From: Rhipicephalus microplus
Lineage: Eukaryota; Arthropoda; Arachnida; Ixodida; Ixodidae
NCBI RefSeq assembly: GCF_043290135.1
Contig: NC_134707.1
Coordinates: 142,043,319-142,107,318 of the forward strand
DNA length: 64,000 bases
Direction: 5' to 3'
The position numbers and the translations under genes were made by a program. The notes beneath the pieces are model-generated. The model had not been told where the DNA came from and did not search any database. It was given only the letters and a program-made list of their open reading frames with translations. Below, one piece after another: positions 42,801 to 57,047 of this stretch (position 1 is the stretch's first letter; every line of letters begins with the position of its first letter).

Positions 42801-43463
42801 CTAGAAACTACACAAATAGAAACTACACAGCTAGAAACTCCACAACTTGAGACTTCGCAACAAGAAACTTGGCAACTAGAATCTCCACAACTAGAAACTC
42901 TGCAACTAGAAACTCCGCAACTAGAAACTCCACAGCTAGAAACTCCACAACTTGAGACTTCGCAAATAGAAACTCGTCAACTAGAAACTCGATAACTAGA
43001 AACTCCGCAGCTAGAAATTCCACAACTATAAACTCCACAGCTTGAGAGTTCGCAACTAGAAACCCCACAACTAGAAACTCCACAACTAGAGACTCCACAA
43101 CTAGAAACTCCACCCCTAGAAACTCCACAATTACGAACCTCACAACTAGAAACTCAACAACTAGAAACTCCGCAACTGGAAACTCCACAGCAAGAAACTC
43201 CACAACTAGAGACACCACATCTAGAAACTCCGCAACAACAAACTCTGCAACTAGAAACTCCACAACTAGAATTTCAACAGCTAGAGACTCAACAACTAGG
43301 AACTCCTCAACTAAAAGCTCCACAACTAGACACTCCACAACTAGAAACTCCGCAACTGGAAACCCGACAACTAGAAACTCAACAACTAGAAACTCGACAT
43401 CTATAAATTCCTCAACTTGAAACTCCACAACTAAAACTCGACTACTAGAAACTCCACAACTAG
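39838..43463. repeat. 4.4-4.7-kb internal tandem block, second copy (right 13-kb block)
   Basis: Counterpart of 26,815-30,440, displaced by 13,023 bp. It keeps the same lost and gained units as that copy, so those whole-unit differences arose before the 13-kb duplication. Confidence 0.75.
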
Positions 43464-45188
43464 AAACTCCGCAACTAAAAACTCCCCAACTAGAAACTCC
43501 GCAACTAGAAACTCTGCAACTAGAAACTCCGCAACTAGAAACTCTGCAAACAGAAACTCCGCAACTATAAACTCCACAGCTAGAAACCCCTCAACTATAA
43601 ACTTCACAACTAGAAACTCTACAACTAGAGACTGCACAACTAGAGACTCCGCAACCAGAAACTCCGCAGCTAGAAACTCCGCAACTAGAAACTCCACAAC
43701 TTGAAACTCTGCAACTCGAAACTCTGCAACTAGAAAATCCACATATATAAACTCAAGTAAAAACTCCCCAACTGGAAACTCCCCAACTAGAAACTCCGCA
43801 ACTAGAAAATCCACAACTACAAACTTCACAACTAGAATCTCCCCAACAAGAAACTCCACAACTAGAAACTCCACAACTAGAGACTGCACAACTAGAGACT
43901 TTGCATTTAGAAACTCCTCAGAATGAAACTACACAACTATCAACTCCACCACTAGAGATTCCATAAGTAGAAACTCCACAGCTAGAATTTCCACAACTAG
44001 AAACCCCACAACTAGGAACTCTGAAAATAGAAAATCTACAACTAGATACTCGAAAACCAAAAACTCACACTAGAAACTTCACAACTAGAAACTCCACAAA
44101 TGGACACTCCACAACTAGAAACTTCACAACTAGAGACTCCACAACTAGGAACTCCAAAATTGAGACTCCACAACAAGAAACTACACAGATTGAAATTCCA
44201 CAACTGGAAACTCCACAACTGGAAACTTTGCAACTAGAAACTCTGCAACCAGAAACTTTACAGTTAGAAACTCCACAACTTCAGACTTCGCAAATAGAAA
44301 CTCGTCAACTGGAAACTCAACCACTAGAAACTCCACAGCTAGAAACTCCACAACTAGAAACTCCACAACATGAAACCCGACAAATAGATACTCCACAACT
44401 TGAAACACCACAACTAGATACTCCACATTTACAAATTCCGCAACTTGAAACTCCACAACTAGAGACTCCACAACTAGAAACTCCACCACTAGAAATTCCA
44501 CAACTACAAACCTCACAACTAGAAACTCCACAACTAGTAACTCCGCAACTGGAAACTCCACAGCCAGAAACTCCACAGCTAGTAACTCCGCAACTAGAAA
44601 CTCCACAACTTGAAACTCCGCCACTAGAATCTCCACAACTAGAAAACTCCGCCACTAGAAACTCCGCAACTAGAAACTCCACAGCTAGAAACTCCACAAC
44701 TTGAAACACCACAACTAGATACTGCACAACTACAAATTCCACAACTAGAAACTCCACAACTAGAAACTCCACAACTAGAAACTCCGCAACTAGAAACTCC
44801 AAAGCTAGAAACTCCACAACTTGAGACTTCGCAACAAGAAACTCGGCAACTAGAATCTCCACAACTAGAAACTCTGCAACTAGAAACTCCGCAACTACAA
44901 ACTCCGCAACTAGAAACTCTACAGCTAGAAACTCCACAACTTGAGACTTCGCAAATAGAAACTCGTCAACTATAAACTCAACAACTAGAAACTCCACAGC
45001 TGGAAGCTCCACAACTAGAAACTCCGCAACTTGAGAGTTCGCCACTAAAAACTCCACAACTAGAAACTCCGCAACTAGAGACTCCACAACTAGAAACTCC
45101 ACCACTAGAAACTGCACAACTACGAACCTCACAACTAGAAACTCAACAACTAGAAACTCCGCAACTGGAAACTCCACAGCCAGAAACT
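41495..45188. repeat. 6.75-kb-spaced repeat, first copy
   Basis: Matches 48,241-51,935 at an offset of 6,746-6,747 bp. In the middle the offset rises to 6,852 because the second copy has a 105-bp gain near 49,102, and it returns to 6,747 after a 105-bp loss near 49,550. Landmarks include the pair of CAACCAGAAAC units near 44,247 and 50,994. The copy overlaps the end of the right 13-kb block. Confidence 0.8.
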
Positions 45189-46540
45189 TTACAACTAGAA
45201 AAACCACATCTAGAAACTCCGCAACAACAAACTCTGCAACTAGAAACTCCACAACTAGAATTTCCACAGCTAGCGACTCAACAACTAGAGACTCCTTAAC
45301 TAAAAGCTCCACAACTAGACACTCCACACCTAGAAACTCCGCAACTAGAAATCCGACAACTAGAAACTCAACAACTACAAACTCCACACCTATAAATTCC
45401 TCAACTTGAAACTCCACAACTAAAACTCCACAACTAGAAACTCCACAAATAGAAACTCCACAACTAGAAACTCCGCAACTAGAAACTCCCTTACTAGAAC
45501 CTCCACAACTAGAAACTCTGCAGCTAGAAACTCCGCAACTAGAAACTCTGCAAATAGAAACTCCGCAACTAGAAGCTCCACAGCTAGAAACCCCTCAACT
45601 ATAAACTTCACAACTAGAAACTCAACAACTAGAGACTGCACAACTAGACACTCCGCAACTAGAAACTCCGCAGCTAGAAACTCTGCAACTAGAAAATCCA
45701 CAACTTGAAACTCTGCAACTCTAAACTCTGCAACTAGAAAATCCACAAATATAAACTCAAGTAGAAACTCCCCAACTGGAAACTCCGCAACTAGAAACTC
45801 CGCAACTAGAAACTCCGCAACTAGAAACTCCGCAACTAGAAAATCCACAACTAGAAACTTCAAAACTAGAAACTCCCCAACAAGAAACTCCACAACTAGA
45901 AACTCCACAACTAGAAACTCCACAACTAGAGACTGCACAACTAGAGACTTTGCATTTAGAAACTCCTCAGATAGAAACTACACAACTAGAAACTCCACGA
46001 CTAGAGATTCCATAAGTAGAAACTCCACAGCTAAAATTTCCACAACTACAAACCCAACAACTAGAAACTCCACAACTAGGAACTCTGGAAATAGAAAATC
46101 TACAACAAGGAACTCGAAAACTAAAAACTCCAACTAGAAACTCTACAACTAGAGACTCCACAACTAGGAACTCGAAAATTGAGACTCCGCAACTAGAAAC
46201 TACACAGATTGAAATTCCACAACTAGAAACTCCACAACTGGAAACTCCGCAACTAGAAACTCTGCAACTAGAAACTTTACAGCTAGAAACTCCACAACTT
46301 GAGACTTCGCAAATAGAAACTCGTCAACTGGAAACTCAACCACTAGAAACTCAACAGCTAGAAACTCCACAACTAGAAACTCCACAACTTGAAACCCAAC
46401 AAATAGATACTCCACAACTACAGACTCCACAACTTGAAACACCACAACTAGATACTCCGCAATTACAAATTCCGCAACTAGAAACTCCACAACTAGAAAC
46501 TCCTCAAATAGAAACTCCCCACTAGAAACTTCACAACTAG
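45165..46540. repeat. 2.56-kb-spaced repeat, first copy
   Basis: Matches 47,724-49,099 at offset 2,559 bp. Both hold a run from the TTTACAACTAGAAAAACC variant through the CTATAAATTCC unit and the TTTGCATTT unit to the truncated CTAGAAACTCCCCA unit. It then diverges because the second copy has a 105-bp insertion of seven units. Confidence 0.75.
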
Positions 46541-47723
46541 CAACTCAACAACTAGAGACTGCACAACTAGAGACTCCGCCACTAGAAACTCCACACCTAG
46601 TAACTCCGCAACTAGAAACTCCACATACATGAAACTCCGCCACTAGAAGCTCCACAACTAGAAAACTCCGCAACTACAAACTCTGCCACTAGAAACTCCG
46701 CAACTAGAAACTCCACAGCTAGAGACTCCACAACTTGAAACACCACAACTAGATACTCCACAACTACAAATTCCACAACTAGAAACTCCACAACTAGAAA
46801 CACCACATCTAGAAACTCCGCAACAACAAACTCTGCAACCAGAAACTCCACAACTAGAATTTCCACAGCTAGAGACTCAACAACTAGAGGCTCCTCAACT
46901 AAAAGCTCCACAACTAGAAACTCCACAACTAGAAACTCAGCAACTTGAAACCCGACAACTAGAAACTCAACAACTAGAAACTCCACAACTAGAAACTACA
47001 CAAATAGAAACTACACAGCTAGAAACTCCACAACTTGAGACTTCGCAACAAGAAACTTGGCAACTAGAATCTCCACAACTAGAAACTCTGCAACTAGAAA
47101 CTCCGCAACTAGAAACTCCACAGCTAGAAACTCCACAACTTGAGACTTCGCAAATAGAAACTCGTCAACTAGAAACTCGATAACTAGAAACTCCGCAGCT
47201 AGAAATTCCACAACTAGAAACTCCACAGCTTGAGAGTTCGCAACTAGAAACCCCACAACTAGAAACTCCACAACTAGAGACTCCACAACTAGAAACTCCA
47301 CCCCTAGAAACTCCACAATTACGAACCTCACAACTAGAAACTCAACAACTAGAAACTCCGCAACTAAAAACTCCCCAACTAGAAACTCCGCAACTAGAAA
47401 CTCTGCAACTAGAAACTCCGCAACTAGAAACTCTGCAAACAGAAACTCCGCAACTATAAACTCCACAGCTAGAAACCCCTCAACTATAAACTTCACAACT
47501 AGAAACTCAACAACTAGAGACTGCACAACTAGAGACTCCGCAACCAGAAACTCCACAGCTAGAAACTCCACAACTAGAAACTCCGCAACTTGAGAGTTCG
47601 CCACTAGAAACTCCACAACTAGAAACTCCACAACTAGAGACTCCACAACTAGAAACTACACCACTAGAAATTCCACAACTACAAACCTCACAACTAGAAA
47701 CTCCATAACTAGAAACTTCGCAA

Positions 47724-49099
47724 CTGGAAACTCCACAGCCAGAAACTTTACAACTAGAAAAACCACATCTAGAAACTCCGCAACAACAAACTCTGCAACT
47801 AGAAACACCACAACTAGAATTTCCACAGCTAGCGACTCAACAACTAGAGACTCCTCAACTAAAAGCTCCACAACTAGACACTCCACACCTAGAAACTCCG
47901 CAACTAGAAATCCGACAACTAGAAACTCAACAACTACAAACTCCACACCTATAAATTCCTCAACTTGAAACTCCACAACTAAAACTCCACAACTAGAAAC
48001 TCCACAAATAGAAACTCCACAACTAGAAACTCCGCAACTAGAAACTCCCTTACTAGAACCTCCACAACTAGAAACTCTGCAGCTAGAAACTCCACAACTA
48101 GAAACTCTGCAAATAGAAACTCCGCAACTAGAAGCTCCACAGCTAGAAACCCCTCAACTATAAACTTCACAACTAGAAACTCAACAACTAGAGACTGCAC
48201 AACTAGACACTCCGCAACTAGAAACTCCGCAGCTAGAAACTCTGCAACTAGAAAATCCACAACTTGAAACTCTGCAACTCTAAACTCTGCAACTAGAAAA
48301 TCCACAAATATAAACTCAAGTAGAAACTCCCCAACTGGAAACTCCGCAACTAGAAACTCCGCAACTAGAAACTCCGCAAATAGAAACTCCGCAACTAGAA
48401 AATCCACAACTAGAAACTTCAAAACTAGAAACTCCCCAACAAGAAACTCCACAACTAGAAACTCCACAACTAGAAACTCCACAAATAAAGACTGCACAAC
48501 TAGAGACTTTGCATTTAGAAACTCCTCAGATAGAAACTACACAACTAGAAACTCCACGACTAGAGATTCCATAAGTAGAAACTCCACAGCTAAAATTTCC
48601 ACAACTACAAACCCAACAACTAGAAACTCCACAACTAGGAACTCTGGAAATAGAAAATCTACAACAAGGAACTCGAAAAATAAAAACTCCAACTAGAAAC
48701 TCTACAACTAGAGACTCCACAACTAGGAACTCCAAAATTGAGACTCCGCAACTAGAAACTACACAGATTGAAATTCCACAACTAGAAACTCCACAACTGG
48801 AAACTCCGCAACTAGAAACTCTGCAACTAGAAACTTTACAGCTAGAAACTCCACAACTTGAGACTTCGCAAATAGAAACTCGTCAACTGGAAACTCAACC
48901 ACTAGAAACTCAACAGCTAGAAACTCCACAACTAGAAACTCCACAACTTGAAACCCAACAAATAGATACTCCACAACTACAGACTCCACAACTTGAAACA
49001 CCACAACTAGATACTCCGCAATTACAAATTCCGCAACTAGAAACTCCACAACTAGAAACTCCTCAAATAGAAACTCCCCACTAGAAACTTCACAACTAG
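47724..49099. repeat. 2.56-kb-spaced repeat, second copy
   Basis: Second member of the pair at 45,165-46,540, with a handful of substitutions (for example the AAATAAAG unit near 48,484 where the first copy has ACTAGAG). It adjoins the 105-bp insertion at about 49,102-49,206. Confidence 0.75.
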
Positions 49100-51935
49100 A
49101 ATCTCTGACACTAGAAACTCCGCAACTAGAAACTCTGCAACTAGAAACTCCGCAACTAGAAACTCCACAGCTAGAAACCCCACAACTATAAACTTCACAA
49201 CTAGCAACTCAACAACTAGAGACTGCACAACTAGAGACTCCGCCACTAGAAACTCCACACCTAGTAACTCCGCAACTAGAAACTCCACATACATGAAACT
49301 CCGCCACTAGAAGCTCCGCAACTAGAAAACTCCGCAACTACAAACTCTGCCACTAGAAACTCCGCAACTAGAAACTCCACAGCTAGAAACTCCACAACTT
49401 GAAACACCACAACTAGATACTCCACAACTACAAATTCCACAACTAGAAACTCCACAACTAGAAACACCACATCTAGAAACTCCGCCACAACAAACTCTGC
49501 AACCAGAAACTCCACAACTAGAATTTCCACAGCTAGAGACTCAACAACTAGAAACTACACAACTAGAAACTACACAGCTAGAAACTCCACAACTTGAGAC
49601 TTCGCAACAAGAAACTTAGCAACTAGAATCTCCACAACTAGAAACTCTGCAACTAGAAACTCCGCAACTAGAAACTCCACAGCTAGAAACTCCACAACTT
49701 GAGACTTCGCAAATAGAAACTCGTCAACTAGAAACTCGATAACTAGAAACTCCGCAGCTAGAAATTCCACAACTAGAAACTCCACAGCTTGAGAGTTCGC
49801 AACTAGAAACCCCACAACTAGAAACTCCACAACTAGAGACTCCACAACTAGAAACTCCACCCCTAGAAACTCCACAATTACGAACCTCACAACTAGAAAC
49901 TCAACAACTAGAAACTCCGCAACTGGAAACTCCACAGCAAGATACTCCACAACTAGAGACACCACATCTAGAAACTCCGCAACAACAAACTCTGCAACTA
50001 GAAACTCCACAACTAGAATTTCAACAGCTAGAGACTCAACAACTAGGAACTCCTCAACTAAAAGCTCCACAACTAGAACCTCCACAACTAGAAACTCCGC
50101 AACTGGAAACCCGACAACTAGAAACTCAACAACTAGAAACTCGACATCTATAAATTCCTCAACTTGAAACTCCACAACTAAAACTCGACTACTAGAAACT
50201 CCACAACTAGAAACTCCGCAACTAAAAACTCCCCAACTAGAAACTCCGCAACTAGAAACTCTGCAACTAGAAACTCCGCAACTAGAAACTCTGCAAACAG
50301 AAACTCCGCAACTATAAACTCCACAGCTAGAAACCCCTCAACTATAAACTTCACAACTAGAAACTCTACAACTAGAGACTGCACAACTAGAGACTCCGCA
50401 ACCAGAAACTCAGCAGCTAGAAACTCCGCAACTAGAAACTCCACAACTTGAAACTCTGCAACTCGAAACTCTGCAACTAGAAAATCCACATATATAAACT
50501 CAAGTAAAAACTCCCCAACTGGAAACTCCCCAACTAGAAACTCCGCAACTAGAAAATCCACAACTACAAACTTCACAACTAGAATCTCCCCAACAAGAAA
50601 CTCCACAACTAGAAACTCCACAACTAGAGACTGCACAACTAGAGACTTTGCATTTAGAAACTCCTCAGAATGAAACTACACAACTATCAACTCCACCACT
50701 AGAGATTCCATAAGTAGAAACTCCACAGCTAGAATTTCCACAACTAGAAACCCCACAACTAGGAACTCTGAAAATAGAAAATCTACAACTAGATACTCGA
50801 AAACCAAAAACTCACACTAGAAACTTCACAACTAGAAACTCCACAAATGGACACTCCACAACTAGAAACTTCACAACAAGACACTCCACAACTAGGAACT
50901 CCAAAATTGAGACTCCACAACAAGAAACTACACAGATTGAAATTCCACAACTGGAAACTCCACAACTGGAAACTTTGCAACTAGAAACTCTGCAACCAGA
51001 AACTTTACAGTTAGAAACTCCACAACTTCAGACTTCGCAAATAGAAACTCGTCAACTGGAAACTCAACCACTAGAAACTCCACAGCTAGAAACTCCACAA
51101 CTAGAAACTCCACAACTTGAAACCCGACAAATAGATACTCCACAACTTGAAACACCACAACTAGATCCTCCACATTTACAAATTCCGCAACTTGAAACTC
51201 CACAACTAGAGACTCCACAACTAGAAACTCCACCACTAGAAATTCCACAACTACAAACCTCACAACTAGAAACTCCACAACTAGTAACTCCGCAACTGGA
51301 AACTCCACAGCCAGAAACTCCACAGCTAGTAACTCCGCAACTAGAAACTCCACAACTTGAAACTCCGCCACTAGAATCTCCACAACTAGAAAACTCCGCC
51401 ACTAGAAACTCCGCAACTAGAAACTCCACAGCTAGAAACTCCACAACTTGAAACACCACAACTAGATACTGCACAACTACAAATTCCACAACTAGAAACT
51501 CCACAACTAGAAACTCCACAACTAGAAACTCCGCAACTAGAAACTCCAAAGCTAGAAACTCCACAACTTGAGACTTCGCAACAAGAAACTCGGCAACTAG
51601 AATCTCCACAACTAGAAACTCTGCAACTAGAAACTCCGCAACTACAAACTCCGCAACTAGAAACTCTACAGCTAGAAACTCCACAACTTGAGACTTCGCA
51701 AATAGAAACTCGTCAACTATAAACTCAACAACTAGAAACTCCACAGCTGGAAGCTCCACAACTAGAAACTCCGCAACTTGAGAGTTCGCCACTAGAAACT
51801 CCACAACTAGAAACTCCGCAACTAGAGACTCCACAACTAGAAACTCCACCACTAGAAACTGCACAACTACGAACCTCACAACTAGAAACTCAACAACTAG
51901 AAACTCCGCAACTGGAAACTCCACAGCCAGAAACT
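48241..51935. repeat. 6.75-kb-spaced repeat, second copy
   Basis: Second member of the pair above. The match ends near 51,935, where this copy continues with CCACAACTAGAAACACC while 45,189 onward has the TTTACAACTAGAAAAACC variant. Scattered substitutions separate the copies, for example T at 44,393-44,400 context versus the same unit at 51,140. Confidence 0.75.
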
Positions 51936-52457
51936 CCACAACTAGAAACACCACATCTAGAAACTCCGCAACAACAAACTCTGCAACTGGAAACTCCACA
52001 ACTAGAATTTCCACAGCTAGAGACTCAACAACTAGAAACTCCTCAACTAAAAGCTCCACAACTAGACACTCCTAAACTAGAAACTCCGCATTTAGAAACC
52101 CGACAACTAGAAACTCAACAACTAGAAACTCCACACCTCTAAATTCCTCAACATGAAACTCCACAACTAAAACTCCACTACTAGAAACTCCACAACTAGA
52201 AACTCCGCACCTAGAAACTCCCCAACTAGAAACTCCACAACTACAAACTCTGCAACTAAAAACTCCGCAACTAGAAACTCTGCAAATAGAAACTCCGTCA
52301 CTAGAAACTCCACAGCTAGAAATCCCTCAACTATAAACTTCACAACTAGAAACTCAACAACTAGAGACTGCACAACTAGAGAATCCGCAACCAGAAACTC
52401 CGCAGCTAGAAACTCCGACCTTAGAAACTCCACAACTTGAAACTCTGCAACTCGAAA

Positions 52458-52601
52458 CTCTGCAACTAGAAAATCCACAACTATAAACTCAAGTAGAAAC
52501 TCCCCAACTCGAAACTCCCCAACTCGAAACTCTGCAACTAGAAAATCCACAACTATAAACTCAAGTAGAAACTCCCCAACTGGAAACTCCCCAACTAGAA
52601 A
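52458..52601. repeat. 72-bp tandem doublet
   Basis: The run beginning CTCTGCAACTAGAAAATCC occurs at 52,458 and again at 52,530. Each is followed by a 12-bp unit and CCCCAACT units. The spacing of 72 bp is four 15-bp units plus one 12-bp unit, so the reading frame is kept. Confidence 0.8.
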
Positions 52602-52734
52602 CTCCACAGCTAGAAACCCCACAACTATGAACTTCACATCTAGCAACTCAACAACTAGAGACTGCACAACTAGAGACTCCGCCACTAGAAACTCCACAGC
52701 TTGTAACTCCGCAACTAGAAACCCTCCAACTAGA

Positions 52735-55415
52735 AAACTATGCAACTAGAAACTCTGCAACTAGAAAATCCACAACTATAAACTCAAGTAGAAACTCCCC
52801 AACTGGAAACTCCGCAACTAGAAACTCCACAACTAGAAAATCCACAACTAGAAACTTCACAACTAGAAACTCCCCAACAAGAAACTCCACAACTAGAAAC
52901 TCCACAACTAGAGACTGCACAACTAGAGACTTTGCATTTAGAAATTCCTCAGATAGAAACTACACAACTAGAAACTCAACGACTAGAGATTCCATAAGTA
53001 GAAACTCCACAGCTAAAATTTCCACAACTACAAACCCTACAACTAGAAACTCCACAACTAGGAACTCTGCAAATAGAAAATCTACAAGGAACTCGAAATC
53101 TAAAAACTCCAACTAGAAACTCTGCAACTAGAAACTTCACAACTAGAAGCTCCACAAATAGACACTCCACAACTAGAAACTCCACAACTAGAGACTCCAC
53201 AACTAGAAACTACAGAGATTGAAATTCCACAACTAGAAACTCCACAACTGGAAACTCCGCAACTAGAAATTCTTCAAGTAGAAACTTTACAGCTAGAAAC
53301 TTCACAACTTGAGACTTCGCAAATAGAAACTCGTCAACTTGAAACTCAACCACTAGAAACTCCACAGCTAGAAACTCCACAACTAGAAACTCCACAACTT
53401 GAAACCCAACAAATAGATAATCCACAACTACAGACTCCACAACTTGAAACACCACAACTAGATACTCCACAATTACATATTCCGCAACTAGAAACTCCAC
53501 AACTAGAAACTCCTCAACTAGAAACTCCCCACTAGAAACTTCACAACTAGAATCTCTGCAACTAGAAACTCCGCAACTAGAAACTCTGCAACTAGGAACT
53601 CCGCAACTAGAAACTTCACAGCTAGAAACCCCACAACTATAAACTTCACAACTAGCAACTCAACAACTAGAGACTGCACAACTAGAGACTCCGCCACTAG
53701 AAACTCCACAGCTAGTAACTCCGCAACTAGAAACTCCACAACTTGAAACTCCGCCACTAGAAGCTCCACAACTAGAAAACTCCGCAACTACAAACTCTGC
53801 AACTAGAAACTCCGCAACTAGAAACTCCACAGCTAGAAACTCCACAACTTGAAACACCACAACTACATACTCCACAACTACAAATTCCACAACTAGAAAC
53901 TCCACAACTAGAAACACCACATCTAGAAACTCCGCAACAACAAACTCTGCAACCAGAAACTCCACAACTAGAATTTCCACAGCTAGAGACTCAACAACTA
54001 GAGGCTCCTCAACTAAAAGCTCCACAACTAGAAACTCCGCAACTTGAAACCCGAAAACTAGAAACTCAACAACTAGAAACTCCACACCTATAAATTCCTC
54101 AACTTGAAACTCCACAACTAAAACTCCACAACTAAAACTCCACAACTAGAAACTCCACAACTAGAAACTCCACAACTAGAAACTCCAAAACTAGATTCTC
54201 CACAACTACAAATTCCACAACCAGAAACTCCACAACTAGAAACTCCACAACTAGAAACTTCGCAACTAGAAACTCCACAGCTAGAAACCCCACAACTTGA
54301 GACTTCGCAACAAGAAACTTAGCAACTAGAATCTCCACAACTAGAAACTTCACAACTAGAAACTCCCCAACAAGAAACTCCACAACTAGAAGCTTCACAA
54401 CTAGAGACTGCACAACTAGAGACTTTGTATTTAGAAACTCCTCAGAATGAAACTACACAACTAGAAACTACTCGACTAGAGATTCCATAAGTAAAAACTC
54501 CACAGCTAGAATTTCCACAACTAGAAACCCCACAACTAGGAACTCCGCAAATAAAAAATCTACAACTAGAAACTCGAAAACTAAAAACTCCAACTAGAAA
54601 CTCCACAACTAGAAACTTCACAACTAGAAGCTCCACAAATAGACACTCCACAACTAGAAACTCCATAACTAGAGAATCCACAACTAGGAACTCCAAAATT
54701 GAGACTCCACAACTAGAAACTACACAGATTGAAATTCCACAATTGGAAACTCCACAACTGGAAACTTCGCAACTAGAAACTCTGCAACTAGAAACTTTAC
54801 AGCTAGAAACTCCACAACTTGAGACTTCGCAAATAGAAACTCGTCAACTGGAAACTCAACCACTAGAAACTCCACAGCTAGAAACTCCACAACTAGAAAC
54901 TCCACAACTTGAAATCCAACGTATAGATACTCCACAACTACAGACTCCACAACTTGAAACACCACAACTAGATACTCCACAACTACAAATTCCGCAACTA
55001 GAAACTAGACAACTAGAAACTCCGCAACTAGAAAAACCCCAACTAGAAACTCCACAACTAGAATCTCTGCAACTAAAACTCCGTAACTAGAAACTTTGCA
55101 ACTAGAAACTCCGCAACTAGAAACTCCACAGCTAGAAACCCCACAACTATAAACTTCACAACTAGAAGCTCTGCAACTAGATACTCCGCAACCAGAAACT
55201 CCACAGCTAGAAACTCCACAACTAGATAATCCACAACTACAAATTCCACAACTAGAAACTCCACAACTGGAAACTCCGACACTAGAAACTCTGCAACTAC
55301 AAACTTTACAGTTAGAAACTCCACAACTTGAGACTTCGGAAATAGAAACTCGTCAACTAGAAACTCCACAACTTGAAAAGCCGCCACTAGAATCTCCACA
55401 ACTAGAAAACTCCGC
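52735..55415. repeat. Higher-order block X, copy c
   Basis: Matches 2,907-5,629 at offsets of about 49,798 falling to 49,783 bp, and 1,001-2,463 at about 52,517. Landmarks of block X appear in order: the 12-bp unit, the TTTGCATTT unit, a 13-bp unit, the truncated CTAGAAACTCCCCA unit and the double 14-bp units near 54,119-54,146. One 15-bp unit is missing near 54,347 compared with copies a and b. Confidence 0.8.
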
Positions 55416-55465
55416 AACTAGAAACTCTGCCACTAGAAACTCCGCAACTAGAAACTCCACAGCTA

Positions 55466-57047
55466 GAAACTCCACAACTTGAAACACCACAACTAGATAC
55501 TCCACAACTACAAGTTCCACAACTAGAAACTCCACAACTAGAGACTCCACATTAGAAACTCCGCAACTAGAAACTCCACAGCTAGAAACTCCACAACTTA
55601 AGACTTCGCAACAAGAAACTCGGCAACTAGAATCTCCACAACTAGAAACTCTGCAACTAGAAACTCCGCAACTACAAACTCCGCAACTAGAAACTCCACA
55701 GCTAGAAACTCCACAACTTGAGACTTCGCAAATAGAAACTCGTCAACTAGAAACTCAACAACTAGAAACTCTACAGCTAGAAACTCCACAACTAGAAACT
55801 CCACAACTTGAGAGTTCACCACTAGAAACTCCACAACTAGAAACTCCACAACTAGAGACTCCACAAAGGAAACTCCACCACTAGAAATTCCACAACTACA
55901 AACCTCACAACTAGAAACTCCACAACTAGAAACTCCGCAACTGGAAACTCCACAGCCAGAAACTCTACAACTAGAAAAACCACATATAGAAACTCCGAAA
56001 CAACAAGCTCTGCAACTAGAAACTGCACAACTAGAATTTCCACAGCTAGAGACTCAACAACTAGAGACTCCTCAACTAAAAGCTCCACAACTAGACACTC
56101 CACAACTAGAAACTCCGCAACTAGAAACCCGACAACTGGAAACTCAACAACTACAAACATCGCACCTATAAATTCCTCAACTTGAAACTCCACAACTAGA
56201 AACTCAACAACTAGAGACTGCACAACTAGAGACTCCGCAACTAGAAACTCCGCAGCTAGAAACTCTGCAACTAGAAACTCCACAACTTGAAACTCTGCAA
56301 CTCGAAACTCTGCAACTAGAAAATCCACAACTCTAAACTCAAGTAGAAACTCCCCAAGTGGAAACTCCGCAACTAGAAACTCCGCAACTAGAAACTCCGC
56401 AACTCGAGAATCCACAACCAGAAACTTCACAACTAGAAACTCCCCAACAAGAAACTCCACAACTAGAAACTCCAAAACTAGAAACTCCACAACTAGAGAC
56501 TGCACAACTAGAGACTTTGCATTTAGAAACTCCTCAGATAGAGACTACACAACTAGAAACTCCACGACTAGAGATTCCATAAGTAGAAACTCCACAGCTA
56601 AAATTTCCACAACTACAAACCCCACAACTAGAAACTCCACAACTAGGAACTCTGCAAATAGAAAATCTACAACAAGGAACTTGAAAAATAAAAACTCCAA
56701 CTAGAAAAAATACAACTAGAAACTTCACAACTAGAAACTCCACAAATAGACACTCCACAACTAGAAACTCCACAACTAGAGACTCCACAACTAGGAACTC
56801 CAAAATTGACACTCCACAACTAGAAACTACACAGATTGAAATTCCACAACTAGAAACTCCACAACTGGAAACTCCTCAACTAGAAACTCTGCAACTAGAA
56901 ATTTTACAGCTACAAACTCCACAACTTGAGACTTCGCAAATAGAAATTCGTCAACTGGAAACTCAACCACTAGAAACTCCACAGCTAGAAACTCCACAAC
57001 TAGAAACTCCACAACTTAAAACCCAACAAATAGATACTCCACAACTA
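55466..57047. repeat. 1.58-kb tandem doublet, copy 1
   Basis: Matches 57,048-58,599 at offset 1,582 bp, falling to 1,552 after two units are lost in the second copy. Shared landmarks include a 14-bp unit (CATTAGAAACTCCGC context) at 55,549 and 57,131. This copy has a damaged run near 55,866 (CACAAAGGAAACTCC), where bases of a unit are missing. Confidence 0.75.

Larger units (their letters stand above)
30583..43605. repeat. 13-kb higher-order block, right copy (13,023 bp)
   Basis: Matches 10,520-18,641 followed directly by 25,652-30,582 of the left copy, so it has a single 7-kb segment. It lacks 30 bp, exactly two units, near 33,318 compared with 13,247-13,300 and 20,257-20,310. Private or distinguishing bases include C at 33,735, G at 34,486 and T at 36,490. 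The other differences seen are scattered single bases. Confidence 0.9.
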
